Of a stretch of DNA of 6,735 bases, positions 1 through 6,735 are shown in pieces. The notes beneath the pieces are model-generated. The model did no database searches and had not been told where the DNA came from. It saw nothing but the letters and a program-made list of their open reading frames with translations. Position 1 is the first letter of the stretch; every line of letters begins with the position of its first letter. Source of the DNA: Flavobacteriaceae bacterium (lineage in GTDB: Bacteria; Bacteroidota; Bacteroidia; Flavobacteriales; Flavobacteriaceae); NCBI GenBank assembly GCA_002729755.1, contig PBYT01000005.1, positions 2,725 to 9,459 of the forward strand, given 5' to 3'. The position numbers and the translations under genes were made by a program.

Positions 1-1853
1 TTCATTTGTTTTCTTTCTTCTATAATTTCATTTTCAAGATCTTCAATAGGGGATTCTGCAATGCGAACCAATTCTGGATTTGCACTTGGGCGCTCTACTT
101 TATTTAATTGCATTTTACCATCATCTCCTTTTTTAGAAATTATATTGTAATTAAGCCATTCTTTTTGTTCGCCAGGAAAATCAGCTCGGGTATGCGCCCC
201 TCTGCTTTCTTCACGAAATTTTGCAGCTCTTGCTACTGCTTCTGCCGTAATTAATAAGTTACGTAGTCCTAATGCTTCATGCCAACCAGGATTAAATTGA
301 CTTGTTCCTTTTGCTTTTACGGATTTGTATTCCTCTTTGATTTTTTCTATTTCATCTATTCCTTTTTCAAGCTGATCTTTTGTTCGAATAATTCCAACAT
401 TCGCTTGCATATTTTGCTCCAACTGCTCGTGCAACAGATATGGATTAGCACCTGATTTACGGTTTAAAATCTCCGTTGCCTTTCGAATTATTGTTTTTAC
501 TTGATCTTCATCAAAGTCAGAATGCTTTACATTTTTTTTTGCAAATTCAGCTGCATTTCTGCCTGCTAGATAACCAAAGACCAAAAGATCTGACAAAGAA
601 TTTCCGCCCAAACGATTAGCTCCATGCATTCCTGCCGCACATTCTCCACATGCAAATAATCCTGGAACAGAGCTCATGGCTGTATTGGCATCCACCCGAA
701 TTCCGCCCATAAAATAATGACACGTAGGACCTACTTCCATAGCTTCTTTGGTAATGTCTAATTCTGCCAAAGTCTTAAATTGATGATACATAGAAGGCAA
801 CTTCTTTTTAATATCTTCTGGTGATCGTTGTGTAGCAATATTAAGATAGGCTCCTCCATGTTTTGAACCTCTTCCAGCTTTAACCTCTTCATTAATTGCT
901 CTAGCTACGACATCTCTGGTTAATAGTTCCGGAGGACGCCTAGCATTGGGGTCTCCAGCTAGCCATCTTGCAGCTTCTTCTTCGGTATCTGCAGTTTCTG
1001 AACGAAAGCGTTCAGGAATATAATTAAACATAAATCTCGTTCCTTCACTATTTAAGAGGACTCCTCCTTCTCCTCTAACACTTTCAGTAACCAAAACACC
1101 TTTCACTGATAACGGCCACATCATTCCAGTGGGATGAAACTGATTGAATTCTAAATCCATGAGTTCGGCTCCTGCCTCATAAGCCAAGGCATAACCATCC
1201 CCAGTATATTCCCAAGAATTTGAGGTAACATCCCATGCTTTACCACCTCCTCCAGTGGCAAATATGATGGTCTTTGCTTTAAAAATAATAAAAGTTCCTG
1301 TTTCCCGCCACATACAAACTACACCTATAACTTTACCCTTTTCGTTTTTAAGTAAATCCAAGGCCGTACATTCCATATAAGTCTCAATTCCTTGGTGAAT
1401 CCCATGGTCTTGCAAAGTACGGATCATTTCCAATCCGGTACGATCGCCAACATGTGCTAATCTGGGATATCTATGACCTCCAAAATTTCTTTGATTTATT
1501 AAACCTTTTTTTGTGCGATCAAATACTGCTCCCCATTCTTCAAGAAGGCGAACACGTTCCGGTGCTAGTTTAGCATGAAGTTCAGCCATTCGCCAATCGT
1601 TAAGAAATTTTCCGCCTCGCATGGTATCCCGAAAATGAATTTTCCAATGATCACGTTCGTCAACATTTCCTAATGCAGCAGCCATTCCCCCTTCAGCCAT
1701 AACCGTATGTGCTTTCCCTAAAAGTGATTTCATCACAATACCAGTGCTTACTCCATGGTTTGAAGCTTCAATAGCTGCGCTTAACCCAGCTCCACCAGCT
1801 CCTACAATTAGAACATCATGCTCAACGGTTTTAATTTCAGATATATCTAACAT
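1..1853 (-). CDS. sdhA: Succinate dehydrogenase / fumarate reductase flavoprotein subunit (3' end cut by window edge)
   Basis: This is the catalytic FAD subunit of succinate:quinone oxidoreductase. It oxidises succinate to fumarate on the cytoplasmic face of the membrane and passes electrons to the iron-sulfur subunit. The frame is open from ATG at 1853 to the left edge, giving 617 codons with no stop. The family is usually about 580-650 residues, so only a short C-terminal tail should be missing. Visible landmarks are the dinucleotide fold GAGGAG at 18-23, KAHTV at 47-51 with H49 as the expected covalent FAD site, the ATGGGG segment at 199-204, FHPTG with H240, the ESVRGEGG active-site loop at 257-264 (R260), PTCHYFMGG with H379, and HGANRLGGNS with R414. 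All the usual substrate-binding His and Arg residues are therefore present. It starts 11 bases after the sdhC stop, indicating one operon; an sdhB gene is expected next, outside the window. Function is near certain. Whether it runs mainly as dehydrogenase or fumarate reductase cannot be read from sequence alone. Confidence 0.97.
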   Translation of the reverse strand, partial: MLDISEIKTVEHDVLIVGAGGAGLSAAIEASNHGVSTGIVMKSLLGKAHTVMAEGGMAAALGNVDERDHWKIHFRDTMRGGKFLNDWRMAELHAKLAPERVRLLEEWGAVFDRTKKGLINQRNFGGHRYPRLAHVGDRTGLEMIRTLQDHGIHQGIETYMECTALDLLKNEKGKVIGVVCMWRETGTFIIFKAKTIIFATGGGGKAWDVTSNSWEYTGDGYALAYEAGAELMDLEFNQFHPTGMMWPLSVKGVLVTESVRGEGGVLLNSEGTRFMFNYIPERFRSETADTEEEAARWLAGDPNARRPPELLTRDVVARAINEEVKAGRGSKHGGAYLNIATQRSPEDIKKKLPSMYHQFKTLAELDITKEAMEVGPTCHYFMGGIRVDANTAMSSVPGLFACGECAAGMHGANRLGGNSLSDLLVFGYLAGRNAAEFAKKNVKHSDFDEDQVKTIIRKATEILNRKSGANPYLLHEQLEQNMQANVGIIRTKDQLEKGIDEIEKIKEEYKSVKAKGTSQFNPGWHEALGLRNLLITAEAVARAAKFREESRGAHTRADFPGEQKEWLNYNIISKKGDDGKMQLNKVERPSANPELVRIAESPIEDLENEIIEERKQM

Positions 1854-1864
1854 AAATTATTTCT

Positions 1865-2722
1865 TTAAAAATTCCATGTATTAGGGTCATTAATATATCC
1901 CATTGAGACCATTCGAATATATAAATCGGCTACCATTATCCAAACTAAACTAATCCACGCAAATAACTCATGACGACGGTTAAACCAACCAACAATCATT
2001 CCGTTTTTATGAGCTATATCACCTCCCAACCCACATGAATAGCAATCCCTGCTTCCACCTATAAGATGTCGGATAGAGTGACAACCAAACATATAACTGG
2101 CTAATAAAATGGGGTTTCCCAATAAAAGTATACTTCCAAGGCCAACACCAAATTCTCCACCTCTAAAAAACGCTAAATAGGCATCATAAAAAAAGATAAT
2201 AATATATATTGATGCAAAGTACATTGTTATGCGATGTATATTTTGAACAACCATAAGTCCTGTTTCTCCTTTATATCCTTTTTTTCGTTTACGTGGTAAA
2301 GCACCAACAGCACAAGCTGGTGGTGTTCCAGAGAATGCTCTATAGTATGCTTTTCTATAGTAATAACAAGTGAATCTAAAGATTCCAGGGACTGCCAAAA
2401 TCAACAACGACGGAGAGGGAGGAATCCAACTAGGCCACCAAGTAGGCCAGGGTCCAAAAATGGAATGGGACATTGGCGCAGCCCCTGCAACACCTTCTTT
2501 AATAAAAAGAGGTGGAGAATAAAAAGGAGCAAGATATCCCCCAAATCCTTCTTGCCCGGCACTGTACCAATAAAAGTCGGCCTGCCAAGCAGACCAAAGT
2601 CCATAAACCAAAAAACTGGTTAGTCCAAAAACCACAAGGGCTGGATACAGCCACCAATTATCCTTACGTAAAGTTTTTGTAAATCCTTTGTCGTGAATGG
2701 CAAAAGAAGTATTTGTAGACAT
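1865..2722 (-). CDS. sdhC: Succinate dehydrogenase membrane anchor / cytochrome b subunit, single-subunit Sdh1-like type
   Basis: This 285-residue integral membrane protein should anchor SdhA/SdhB and carry heme and quinone. Five hydrophobic helices can be seen at roughly 26-48, 104-125, 161-186, 193-216 and 250-275. Candidate axial heme ligands sit in or next to helices: H163 (NIHR), H215 and H219 (CHSIRH), and H251 (RRHELFAW). Other striking segments are the aromatic YYYRKAYYRAF at 120-130 followed by PPACAV, and a CxxC pair (C227, C230). The length, the five helices and the YRKAYYR...PPACAV region recall the one-piece anchor of actinobacterial Sdh1 (recognised from memory, not searched) rather than the roughly 220-residue cytochrome b558 anchor common in Bacteroidota. 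It is the first gene of the sdh unit, with sdhA 11 bases downstream and a promoter-like element about 35 bases upstream. ATG at 2722 is the natural start, because the first helix follows a short polar N-terminus. The role is secure from context; the subtype is inferred. Confidence 0.88.
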   Translation of the reverse strand: MSTNTSFAIHDKGFTKTLRKDNWWLYPALVVFGLTSFLVYGLWSAWQADFYWYSAGQEGFGGYLAPFYSPPLFIKEGVAGAAPMSHSIFGPWPTWWPSWIPPSPSLLILAVPGIFRFTCYYYRKAYYRAFSGTPPACAVGALPRKRKKGYKGETGLMVVQNIHRITMYFASIYIIIFFYDAYLAFFRGGEFGVGLGSILLLGNPILLASYMFGCHSIRHLIGGSRDCYSCGLGGDIAHKNGMIVGWFNRRHELFAWISLVWIMVADLYIRMVSMGYINDPNTWNF

Positions 2723-2757
2723 GAAAAAATTTTGTTTAGAATTTTGTTTTCAAATAA

Positions 2758-2765
2758 CAAATATA
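2758..2765 (-). promoter_or_regulatory. Candidate Bacteroidota-type -7 promoter element for sdhC-sdhA
   Basis: Read on the minus strand this is TATATTTG, an exact match to the TAnnTTTG -7 consensus used by the primary sigma factor in Bacteroidota. It ends 35 bases before the sdhC ATG, leaving a leader of roughly 25-30 bases. The matching -33 TTG/TTTG is not clear: only a T-rich stretch is present at the usual distance. The element lies just downstream of the terminator-like inverted repeat, which fits sdh having its own promoter. An 8-base AT-rich match in AT-rich DNA can arise by chance. Confidence 0.45.
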
Positions 2766-2778
2766 CTTCAAGGAATTA

Positions 2779-2821
2779 AAAAAAACTATTTTATTATAAA
2801 TTCCTTCTCAATAGTTTTTTT
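2779..2821. terminator. Candidate (bidirectional) terminator-like inverted repeat between the GNAT gene and sdhC
   Basis: The arms AAAAAAACTATT (2779-2790) and AATAGTTTTTTT (2810-2821) are perfect 12-base reverse complements around a 19-base loop, with a T-run trailing on either strand. On the minus strand it lies 41 bases after the GNAT stop and before the sdh promoter candidate, where a terminator is expected. The stem has only one G-C pair and its ends are simply A-run against T-run, so its stability is doubtful. It overlaps the VPS10-like gene stump, and its proximal stem half includes the stump's stop codon. Confidence 0.35.
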
Positions 2822-2835
2822 ATTAACACTAATTA
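2781..2835 (-). repeat. 55-bp direct repeat, copy 1 (downstream of GNAT gene)
   Basis: This copy aligns without gaps to 4883-4937 at a constant offset of 2102 bases, with 50 of 55 bases identical. The first 34 bases differ at one position only. A 7-base T-run (2815-2821) replaces AATTATT of the other copy and holds three of the five differences. The two copies flank the S10 peptidase and GNAT genes in the same orientation. Confidence 0.8.
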
Positions 2836-2845
2836 GGATCTTATC
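2786..2845 (-). pseudogene. 3' stump of a second VPS10-like / Asp-box protein gene
   Basis: Read on the minus strand in the frame ending at TAG 2786-2788, these bases encode DKILISVNKKTIEKEFIIK-stop. The intact VPS10-like gene on the right ends YKLLITVNNNSIEKEFKIK-stop. Twelve of the 19 residues are identical without gaps, and S/T, I/L and T/S replacements account for several others. The stop is shared. Upstream of about 2845 the similarity disappears and the sequence runs into the 3' end of the GNAT gene in another frame. This looks like the leftover C-terminus of a tandem homologue, or a scar of a duplication or insertion. A piece this short cannot form a domain. The alternative is a shared transcript-end signal, but similarity at the amino-acid level upstream of the stem argues for coding ancestry. 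Confidence 0.6.
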
Positions 2846-2861
2846 TTGGATTTTTAGTGGT

Positions 2862-3302
2862 CTATATACTTTGATCCATAAAATATAAATCATCTCCTTT
2901 TCTCCAGTAGTCTTTTTTAATAAACTTTATTTTAAAATTGAATTTCATCCAAAATTTATGAGCCAAGTTAGATGTCAAAACTTCTATACAAGTAATGTCT
3001 TTGTCAGATTTTAGTTTTTTGATGCATTGATTTACAAGAATACCTCCAAAGCCTTGTCTATGATATTTTGGATTAATAAATGAATAGGTTACTCTACCAG
3101 TATTCTCATTCTCTTTAACATAGCCTGCACCTCCTACTAGACCCTCTTTGTTTTCTATTACTAGGTAAGTATCATGATTGTTTTCAAGATATTCATCAAA
3201 ATCTTTTAAATCATTTTCACTAAAAAATTGAGGTATATTCTTTTTAAAGATTAATCTTAATTCCTCTAAATCAGAATTTTTAAATTCTCTAATTTGACTC
3301 AT
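2862..3302 (-). CDS. GNAT-family N-acetyltransferase, substrate unknown
   Basis: This 146-residue cytoplasmic protein spans a single GNAT fold, which transfers an acetyl group from acetyl-CoA to an amine. The N-terminal IREFKNSDLEELRLIF segment (4-19) is the usual beta1-alpha1. The central strand VTYSFINP leads into the acetyl-CoA pyrophosphate loop HRQGFGG at 81-87 (R82, Q83, G84, G86), the Q/RxxGxG/A motif A of the family. The C-terminal half has LTSNLAHKFWMKFNF (109-123), the alpha4-beta7 region, ending in LYFMDQSI. No signal peptide or membrane segment is seen. It starts 17 bases after the S10 stop, so it is probably co-transcribed. The substrate cannot be deduced; stand-alone GNATs of this size include small-molecule and protein acetyltransferases. 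The stop lies 16 bases before the VPS10-like gene stump. Its function may be unrelated to the secreted proteins upstream. Confidence 0.88.
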   Translation of the reverse strand: MSQIREFKNSDLEELRLIFKKNIPQFFSENDLKDFDEYLENNHDTYLVIENKEGLVGGAGYVKENENTGRVTYSFINPKYHRQGFGGILVNQCIKKLKSDKDITCIEVLTSNLAHKFWMKFNFKIKFIKKDYWRKGDDLYFMDQSI

Positions 3303-3319
3303 TAGAAAATAACTTCATA

Positions 3320-4819
3320 TTAATACCTAGCCGATTTATTTTTAGTTATTGTTTTAAGAATAAAATCTCTCAAATCTTGATTAGACTTTTTTAAATCCTC
3401 ACGTCTTAAATACATCATATGTCCACTTTCATATCCCTTAAATGTAAATCTGTCTATTAATTTACCACTAGGATCAACTTGTTGAATTGTATACTTCGCC
3501 GCAGAAAATGTAGTTGCTCCATCATAATAACCAGACTGAATGAGAACATTTAAAAAAGGGTTTTCAGCTAAAGCTTCTCTAAAGTTTCTTCTTATTCTCA
3601 GATTATCAGAGTTCCATGGTCTAACAGATAATTCACCTCTTGCCCATGTATTGTATTTAATATCAGTTTCAAATTTTAACACTTCTTTTATATAGGAGTT
3701 AACAGCAGGAGTAAATGCATGATCCCATGCGCTCATTTCAGGGGCATACTCAAAATTATTACCTGAGTCTTTGCTATCAATGCCTTTATATCTAGAATCT
3801 AACCTTCCAATTGTAAATCCTTCATCTCTTAAAAGTTCTTTCCAAAAAAAGTTTGTCGAAATATTCAAATTATTTTTAATTATTTCATCATATTTAATTC
3901 CCGTTAGAATTTCAATTTTTCCAGCAACTTCTTTTTTTGTTTTATAATCAATAAACCCTCCCATAGCCAGAGCAGGCAATAATTCATTATATGCAAATTC
4001 TTCAGAAATTTTAATAACTTCATCTAAACTTTTATTTTGAAATTCTGAGTTTAGCTTATTGTGATACCATGCAGTTGCAGTAAAATATGGAAAATCTACA
4101 GTAGGTAGAATAATGCCTCCTGACTCATAATCTAATTCATAGTCAGCAGGCGAAACCAATACAACTCCATTTAAATACATCCATTGATTTTGTTGAAGTT
4201 CATGTGCTAGCCCCATTACTCTTACACCACCATAACTCTCACCTACAAGATACTTTGGAGATTTCCATCTTTTTGATCTATTAACAAAAGTAGTTATCCA
4301 CTCTGCTAAATATTTTGCATCTTGATTTACACCAAAGAATTTGCTTGCCGCCTCCTTTTTAGACATTTTTTTAAGAATTCTAGAGTAACCTATGTTTATT
4401 GGATTAACAAAAACAATATCTGCGACATCAAGTATTGAATATGGATTAGATTTATATCCATATGGCTGTATAGGATATCCTTCATCATCAATTATCAAAT
4501 TATATGGACCAGTATACCCCATATGCATCCATATTGATGCAGATCCAGGACCGCCATTAAATGAAAATATTAATGGTCTATTTGAATTATCATCAATATC
4601 AGTTCTCTTATAATATGTATAGTGTAAGGTTGCAATTACTTCTCCATCAACATCCCAAATAGGTTGAGTACCAATTTGAGCAGAGTAATTAACTTTTTTA
4701 TTTAATATGATCGTTGAATGTTTTGTTACTTTTGAAGTATCCGCAGTTATAATTCTTTCTTGGGAATAAACCCCAAAAAAGATTAGCATTGTTGTTAAAA
4801 TTAAAAAATTATTTTTCAT
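3320..4819 (-). CDS. Secreted serine carboxypeptidase-like protein (peptidase family S10)
   Basis: This is an exported alpha/beta-hydrolase of the S10 serine carboxypeptidase family, predicted to release C-terminal residues from peptides outside the cytoplasm. With the start chosen here it has 499 residues. A signal peptide covers 1-19 (MKNN, hydrophobic core FLILTTMLIFFGVY, likely cut before Q20). The oxyanion-hole motif NGGPGSA is at 88-94. The catalytic nucleophile is S195 in GESYGG, the catalytic aspartate D433 in SGYYDGATTF, and the histidine H467 in YESGHMMY, so the triad is complete. The frame extends to a TTG at 4855, adding 12 polar residues ahead of the signal peptide. ATG at 4819 is preferred because it puts a charged n-region directly before the hydrophobic core. 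The gene follows the VPS10-like gene by 68 bases, with no recognisable promoter between, and precedes the GNAT gene by 17. No lipoprotein cysteine or type IX sorting tail is visible. Family assignment is firm; substrate preference is unknown. Confidence 0.95.
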   Translation of the reverse strand: MKNNFLILTTMLIFFGVYSQERIITADTSKVTKHSTIILNKKVNYSAQIGTQPIWDVDGEVIATLHYTYYKRTDIDDNSNRPLIFSFNGGPGSASIWMHMGYTGPYNLIIDDEGYPIQPYGYKSNPYSILDVADIVFVNPINIGYSRILKKMSKKEAASKFFGVNQDAKYLAEWITTFVNRSKRWKSPKYLVGESYGGVRVMGLAHELQQNQWMYLNGVVLVSPADYELDYESGGIILPTVDFPYFTATAWYHNKLNSEFQNKSLDEVIKISEEFAYNELLPALAMGGFIDYKTKKEVAGKIEILTGIKYDEIIKNNLNISTNFFWKELLRDEGFTIGRLDSRYKGIDSKDSGNNFEYAPEMSAWDHAFTPAVNSYIKEVLKFETDIKYNTWARGELSVRPWNSDNLRIRRNFREALAENPFLNVLIQSGYYDGATTFSAAKYTIQQVDPSGKLIDRFTFKGYESGHMMYLRREDLKKSNQDLRDFILKTITKNKSARY

Positions 4820-4882
4820 AGTATATTTATTTATATGATCTAGTCTTGACTTCAATATCTTTATTAAATTAATAAGAATTAG

Positions 4883-4937
4883 AAAAACTATTTTATTTTA
4901 AATTCCTTCTCAATAGAATTATTATTAACAGTAATTA
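4883..4937 (-). repeat. 55-bp direct repeat, copy 2 (3' end of the VPS10-like gene)
   Basis: This is the parental-looking copy. It covers the last 16 codons and stop of the VPS10-like gene plus five downstream A/T bases. It matches 2781-2835 at 50 of 55 positions, with identical frame and stop. Here the repeat is part of an intact gene, whereas copy 1 stands alone, which suggests the direction of decay. Confidence 0.8.
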
Positions 4938-6735
4938 ATAATTTATAAGAGCCCTTATCTAGATAATAAGAATTATCATCAGATTTTTTTAAATCATTCT
5001 TATCATATCTTAAGTTATAGTCAATATAATTAAAACCTCTATCAAATATTCCATCATTTTCATAAACTAATTTGCCATTATTAGACTTTATTGAAAGGGT
5101 ATATTTGTTTTGTGTTTTTGAAAATATGACTATTTCCATATTAGGAATAATATAATCACCCCATGTGCCCCATTTTTCGCCCCAATTATTTGAACGCTTG
5201 ATATCTTTAATATCATAAACATGAAGCTGTTTATTTAATATCGCTGGATTTAATTTTTGTATTTTTTCTAATTCTGCTAAATAAATTGATCTACCATGAG
5301 TACCAACTAATAAATGATGCATTTCTTTTTGAATTATAAGGTCATGAACTGCTGCAGAATTTAGTCCCTTTGTAAATGGCTCCCATAATTTTCCTTTATT
5401 TAATGAAATATATACACCATGGTCATTTCCAACATAGAGAATATCTTTATTTACATTATCTTCAATAATTACATTAACAGGAGAAAAAGGTAAATTAGAA
5501 TTTATTGGAGTCCATGATTTACCATAATCTTGACTCATATAAACATAGGGTGTGAAATCGTCCCATCTATATCCATTCATTGAAACAAATACAGTCGCTT
5601 CATCATGAGTAGAAGCATACACCTTACTGGTCCATAAGTCCTGAGGTAAATTGTCTGAGATTCTTGACCAAGATGATCCTCCATTTTTGGTAACATTAAT
5701 TAAACCATCATCTGTACCAACATAAATTAAACCAAATTTATGCTGTGATTCCGAAATTGTTGTTATAGTTCCATAAGGAACATTTCCAGGCTTGCCTCCC
5801 TTTGTCAAATCAGAAGAAATATTTTCCCATTTATCACCACCATTAAATGATCTATGTAGGATATTGCTTCCTAAATACAATATATCTTGATTATGACTAG
5901 ATAAAAGAATTGGAGTTTGCCAATTAAACCTATAAGGGGACTCCCCTAATTTATGTCTTGGCTTAATAAAAGTTCTCTTATTACTATCTAGATCTAGTCG
6001 GAAATATGATCCAAATTGCGATCCTGTATATACAATATTTGGTTGATTTTTATCAATCTGAACTTCCATTCCGTCACCACCGAGTATCATTTTCCAAGGA
6101 TAAGAGCCGGACGATTCCCATCTTTTGTTTTCTATTGAATTATGTGGTCCCATCCAAACACCATTATCTTGAAGCCCACCATATACATTATATGGCTTTT
6201 GATAATCAACATTAATAGAATAAAATTGTCCTACTTCAGTTGAATTGTTTTTAATCCAATTCTTACCATCATCATAAGTTATATTAACACCTCCATCGTT
6301 ACCATTTATTAAATGACCGCGTTTGTTTGGATTAATCCACAAATCGTGATGATCTGCATGCACATTCTCTTTGCCAATACGATAAAAAGTTTTTCCACCA
6401 TCATTTGAGGTTAATATTGGCACACCATAAGTATAAATTTTATCACTATCATTTGGATCAACATGGACTTTACCAAAGTAGTAGCCATATGTGTTATACA
6501 CTCCATCTAGATGCATTTTATGTGTTTTATACCAGTTTTTACCACCATTATCACTTCTATAAATCTCTGCTCCAATTATAGGAGTGTCAAACATTACTGA
6601 ATTAGCATCTACTAAATATTTGTAAAGGTCTGAAGGATTTATTTTATTTTGATTAATATCAGATTTTACAGATTTTGCTGTATATAAAGCTGGGAACCTA
6701 TTAGATCTTAAAAACTTATTAAGGTCTTTATTTTT
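4888..6735 (-). CDS. VPS10/sortilin-like Asp-box (BNR) beta-propeller protein, 5' end cut by window edge
   Basis: The frame is open from the right edge to TAG at 4888-4890, giving 615 residues. ATG at 6594 is internal, since 47 in-frame codons without a stop precede it. Counting from the edge, seven Asp-box motifs (S/T-x-D/N-x-G-x-x-W/F) occur at 61-68, 110-117, 153-160, 296-303, 349-356, 401-408 and 444-451. Each marks a beta-hairpin of a propeller blade. Family landmarks include DHHDLW (128-133), NGNDGG (144-149), LQDNG (188-192) and GTHGR (478-482), followed by an Ig/FlgD-like beta domain to the C-terminus ending EKEFKIK. Relatives are often annotated 'glycosyl hydrolase' or 'photosystem II stability factor-like', but no catalytic glycosidase residues can be identified, and a binding or scaffold role is as likely. 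Relatives are exported and typically about 900-1,100 residues, so a signal peptide and several hundred residues probably lie beyond the edge. It is the first visible gene of the unit with the S10 peptidase. Biological role unknown. Confidence 0.9.
   Translation of the reverse strand, partial: KNKDLNKFLRSNRFPALYTAKSVKSDINQNKINPSDLYKYLVDANSVMFDTPIIGAEIYRSDNGGKNWYKTHKMHLDGVYNTYGYYFGKVHVDPNDSDKIYTYGVPILTSNDGGKTFYRIGKENVHADHHDLWINPNKRGHLINGNDGGVNITYDDGKNWIKNNSTEVGQFYSINVDYQKPYNVYGGLQDNGVWMGPHNSIENKRWESSGSYPWKMILGGDGMEVQIDKNQPNIVYTGSQFGSYFRLDLDSNKRTFIKPRHKLGESPYRFNWQTPILLSSHNQDILYLGSNILHRSFNGGDKWENISSDLTKGGKPGNVPYGTITTISESQHKFGLIYVGTDDGLINVTKNGGSSWSRISDNLPQDLWTSKVYASTHDEATVFVSMNGYRWDDFTPYVYMSQDYGKSWTPINSNLPFSPVNVIIEDNVNKDILYVGNDHGVYISLNKGKLWEPFTKGLNSAAVHDLIIQKEMHHLLVGTHGRSIYLAELEKIQKLNPAILNKQLHVYDIKDIKRSNNWGEKWGTWGDYIIPNMEIVIFSKTQNKYTLSIKSNNGKLVYENDGIFDRGFNYIDYNLRYDKNDLKKSDDNSYYLDKGSYKLLITVNNNSIEKEFKIK

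Noticed and set aside
2401..2604. Minus-strand 67-codon frame inside sdhC
   Set aside because: It is an out-of-frame shadow wholly contained in the sdhC coding sequence, which has clear membrane-anchor features in its own frame.
2697..2888. Plus-strand 63-codon hydrophobic frame
   Set aside because: It lies antisense to the sdhC start, the repeat and the GNAT end. Its hydrophobicity comes from AT-rich DNA read on the opposite strand, and it has no ribosome-binding signal or recognisable family.
4392..4613. Plus-strand 73-codon frame
   Set aside because: It is antisense to the S10 peptidase, opposite its conserved NGGPGSA region; the sense frame explains the conservation.
4820..4855. TTG start at 4855 for the S10 peptidase
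   Set aside because: It would put 12 polar residues before an otherwise well-formed signal peptide. ATG at 4819 gives a normal signal peptide.
4883..4916. Terminator at the end of the VPS10-like gene
   Set aside because: Only a 5-bp CTATT/AATAG stem around a 19-base loop followed by five T can be drawn. This is too weak to call, and the downstream S10 gene appears to be in the same unit.
2781..4937. Composite transposon or insertion sequence between the repeats
   Set aside because: No transposase, no terminal inverted repeats and no short target duplication are seen. The repeats have coding ancestry rather than insertion-sequence features.
6006..6215. Plus-strand 69-codon frame
   Set aside because: It is antisense to the VPS10-like gene, whose Asp-box repeats account for the sequence.

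Overview
This is an AT-rich window in which every supported protein gene lies on the minus strand, so it is transcribed from the right edge (6735) towards the left edge (1). The organism looks like a member of the Bacteroidota. The grounds are low G+C, little Shine-Dalgarno signal, a TAnnTTTG-type promoter element ahead of the succinate dehydrogenase genes, and a secreted S10 peptidase next to a large Asp-box (VPS10/BNR) beta-propeller protein. This placement is an inference from style and gene content. No rRNA, tRNA, CRISPR array or transposase was seen.

Left block (1-2765), core metabolism: a promoter candidate, then sdhC (1865-2722), a 285-residue five-helix membrane anchor, then sdhA (1-1853), the FAD-binding catalytic subunit, cut by the window edge. 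An iron-sulfur subunit gene (sdhB) would be expected just beyond position 1. The proteins would form succinate:quinone oxidoreductase (TCA cycle / respiratory complex II). The anchor resembles the single-subunit 'Sdh1' type known from actinobacteria.

Right block (2862-6735), a visibly more AT-rich cassette: the C-terminal 615 residues of a VPS10/sortilin-like Asp-box propeller protein (5' end outside the window), a secreted serine carboxypeptidase-family (S10) protein, and a small GNAT acetyltransferase. The gaps are 68 and 17 bases, so the three probably form one transcription unit.

Junction (2723-2861): 139 bases separate the blocks. They contain a 55-bp near-copy (50/55 identical, ungapped) of the last coding bases of the VPS10-like gene, in the same orientation and reading frame and ending in the same stop codon. 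It looks like the 3' stump of a second VPS10-like gene. The two copies are direct repeats bracketing the S10 and GNAT genes, which is the most unusual structure in the window. A perfect 12-bp inverted repeat with A/T runs overlies the stump and may terminate the cassette transcript before the sdh promoter. I found no evidence of a wholly new system.
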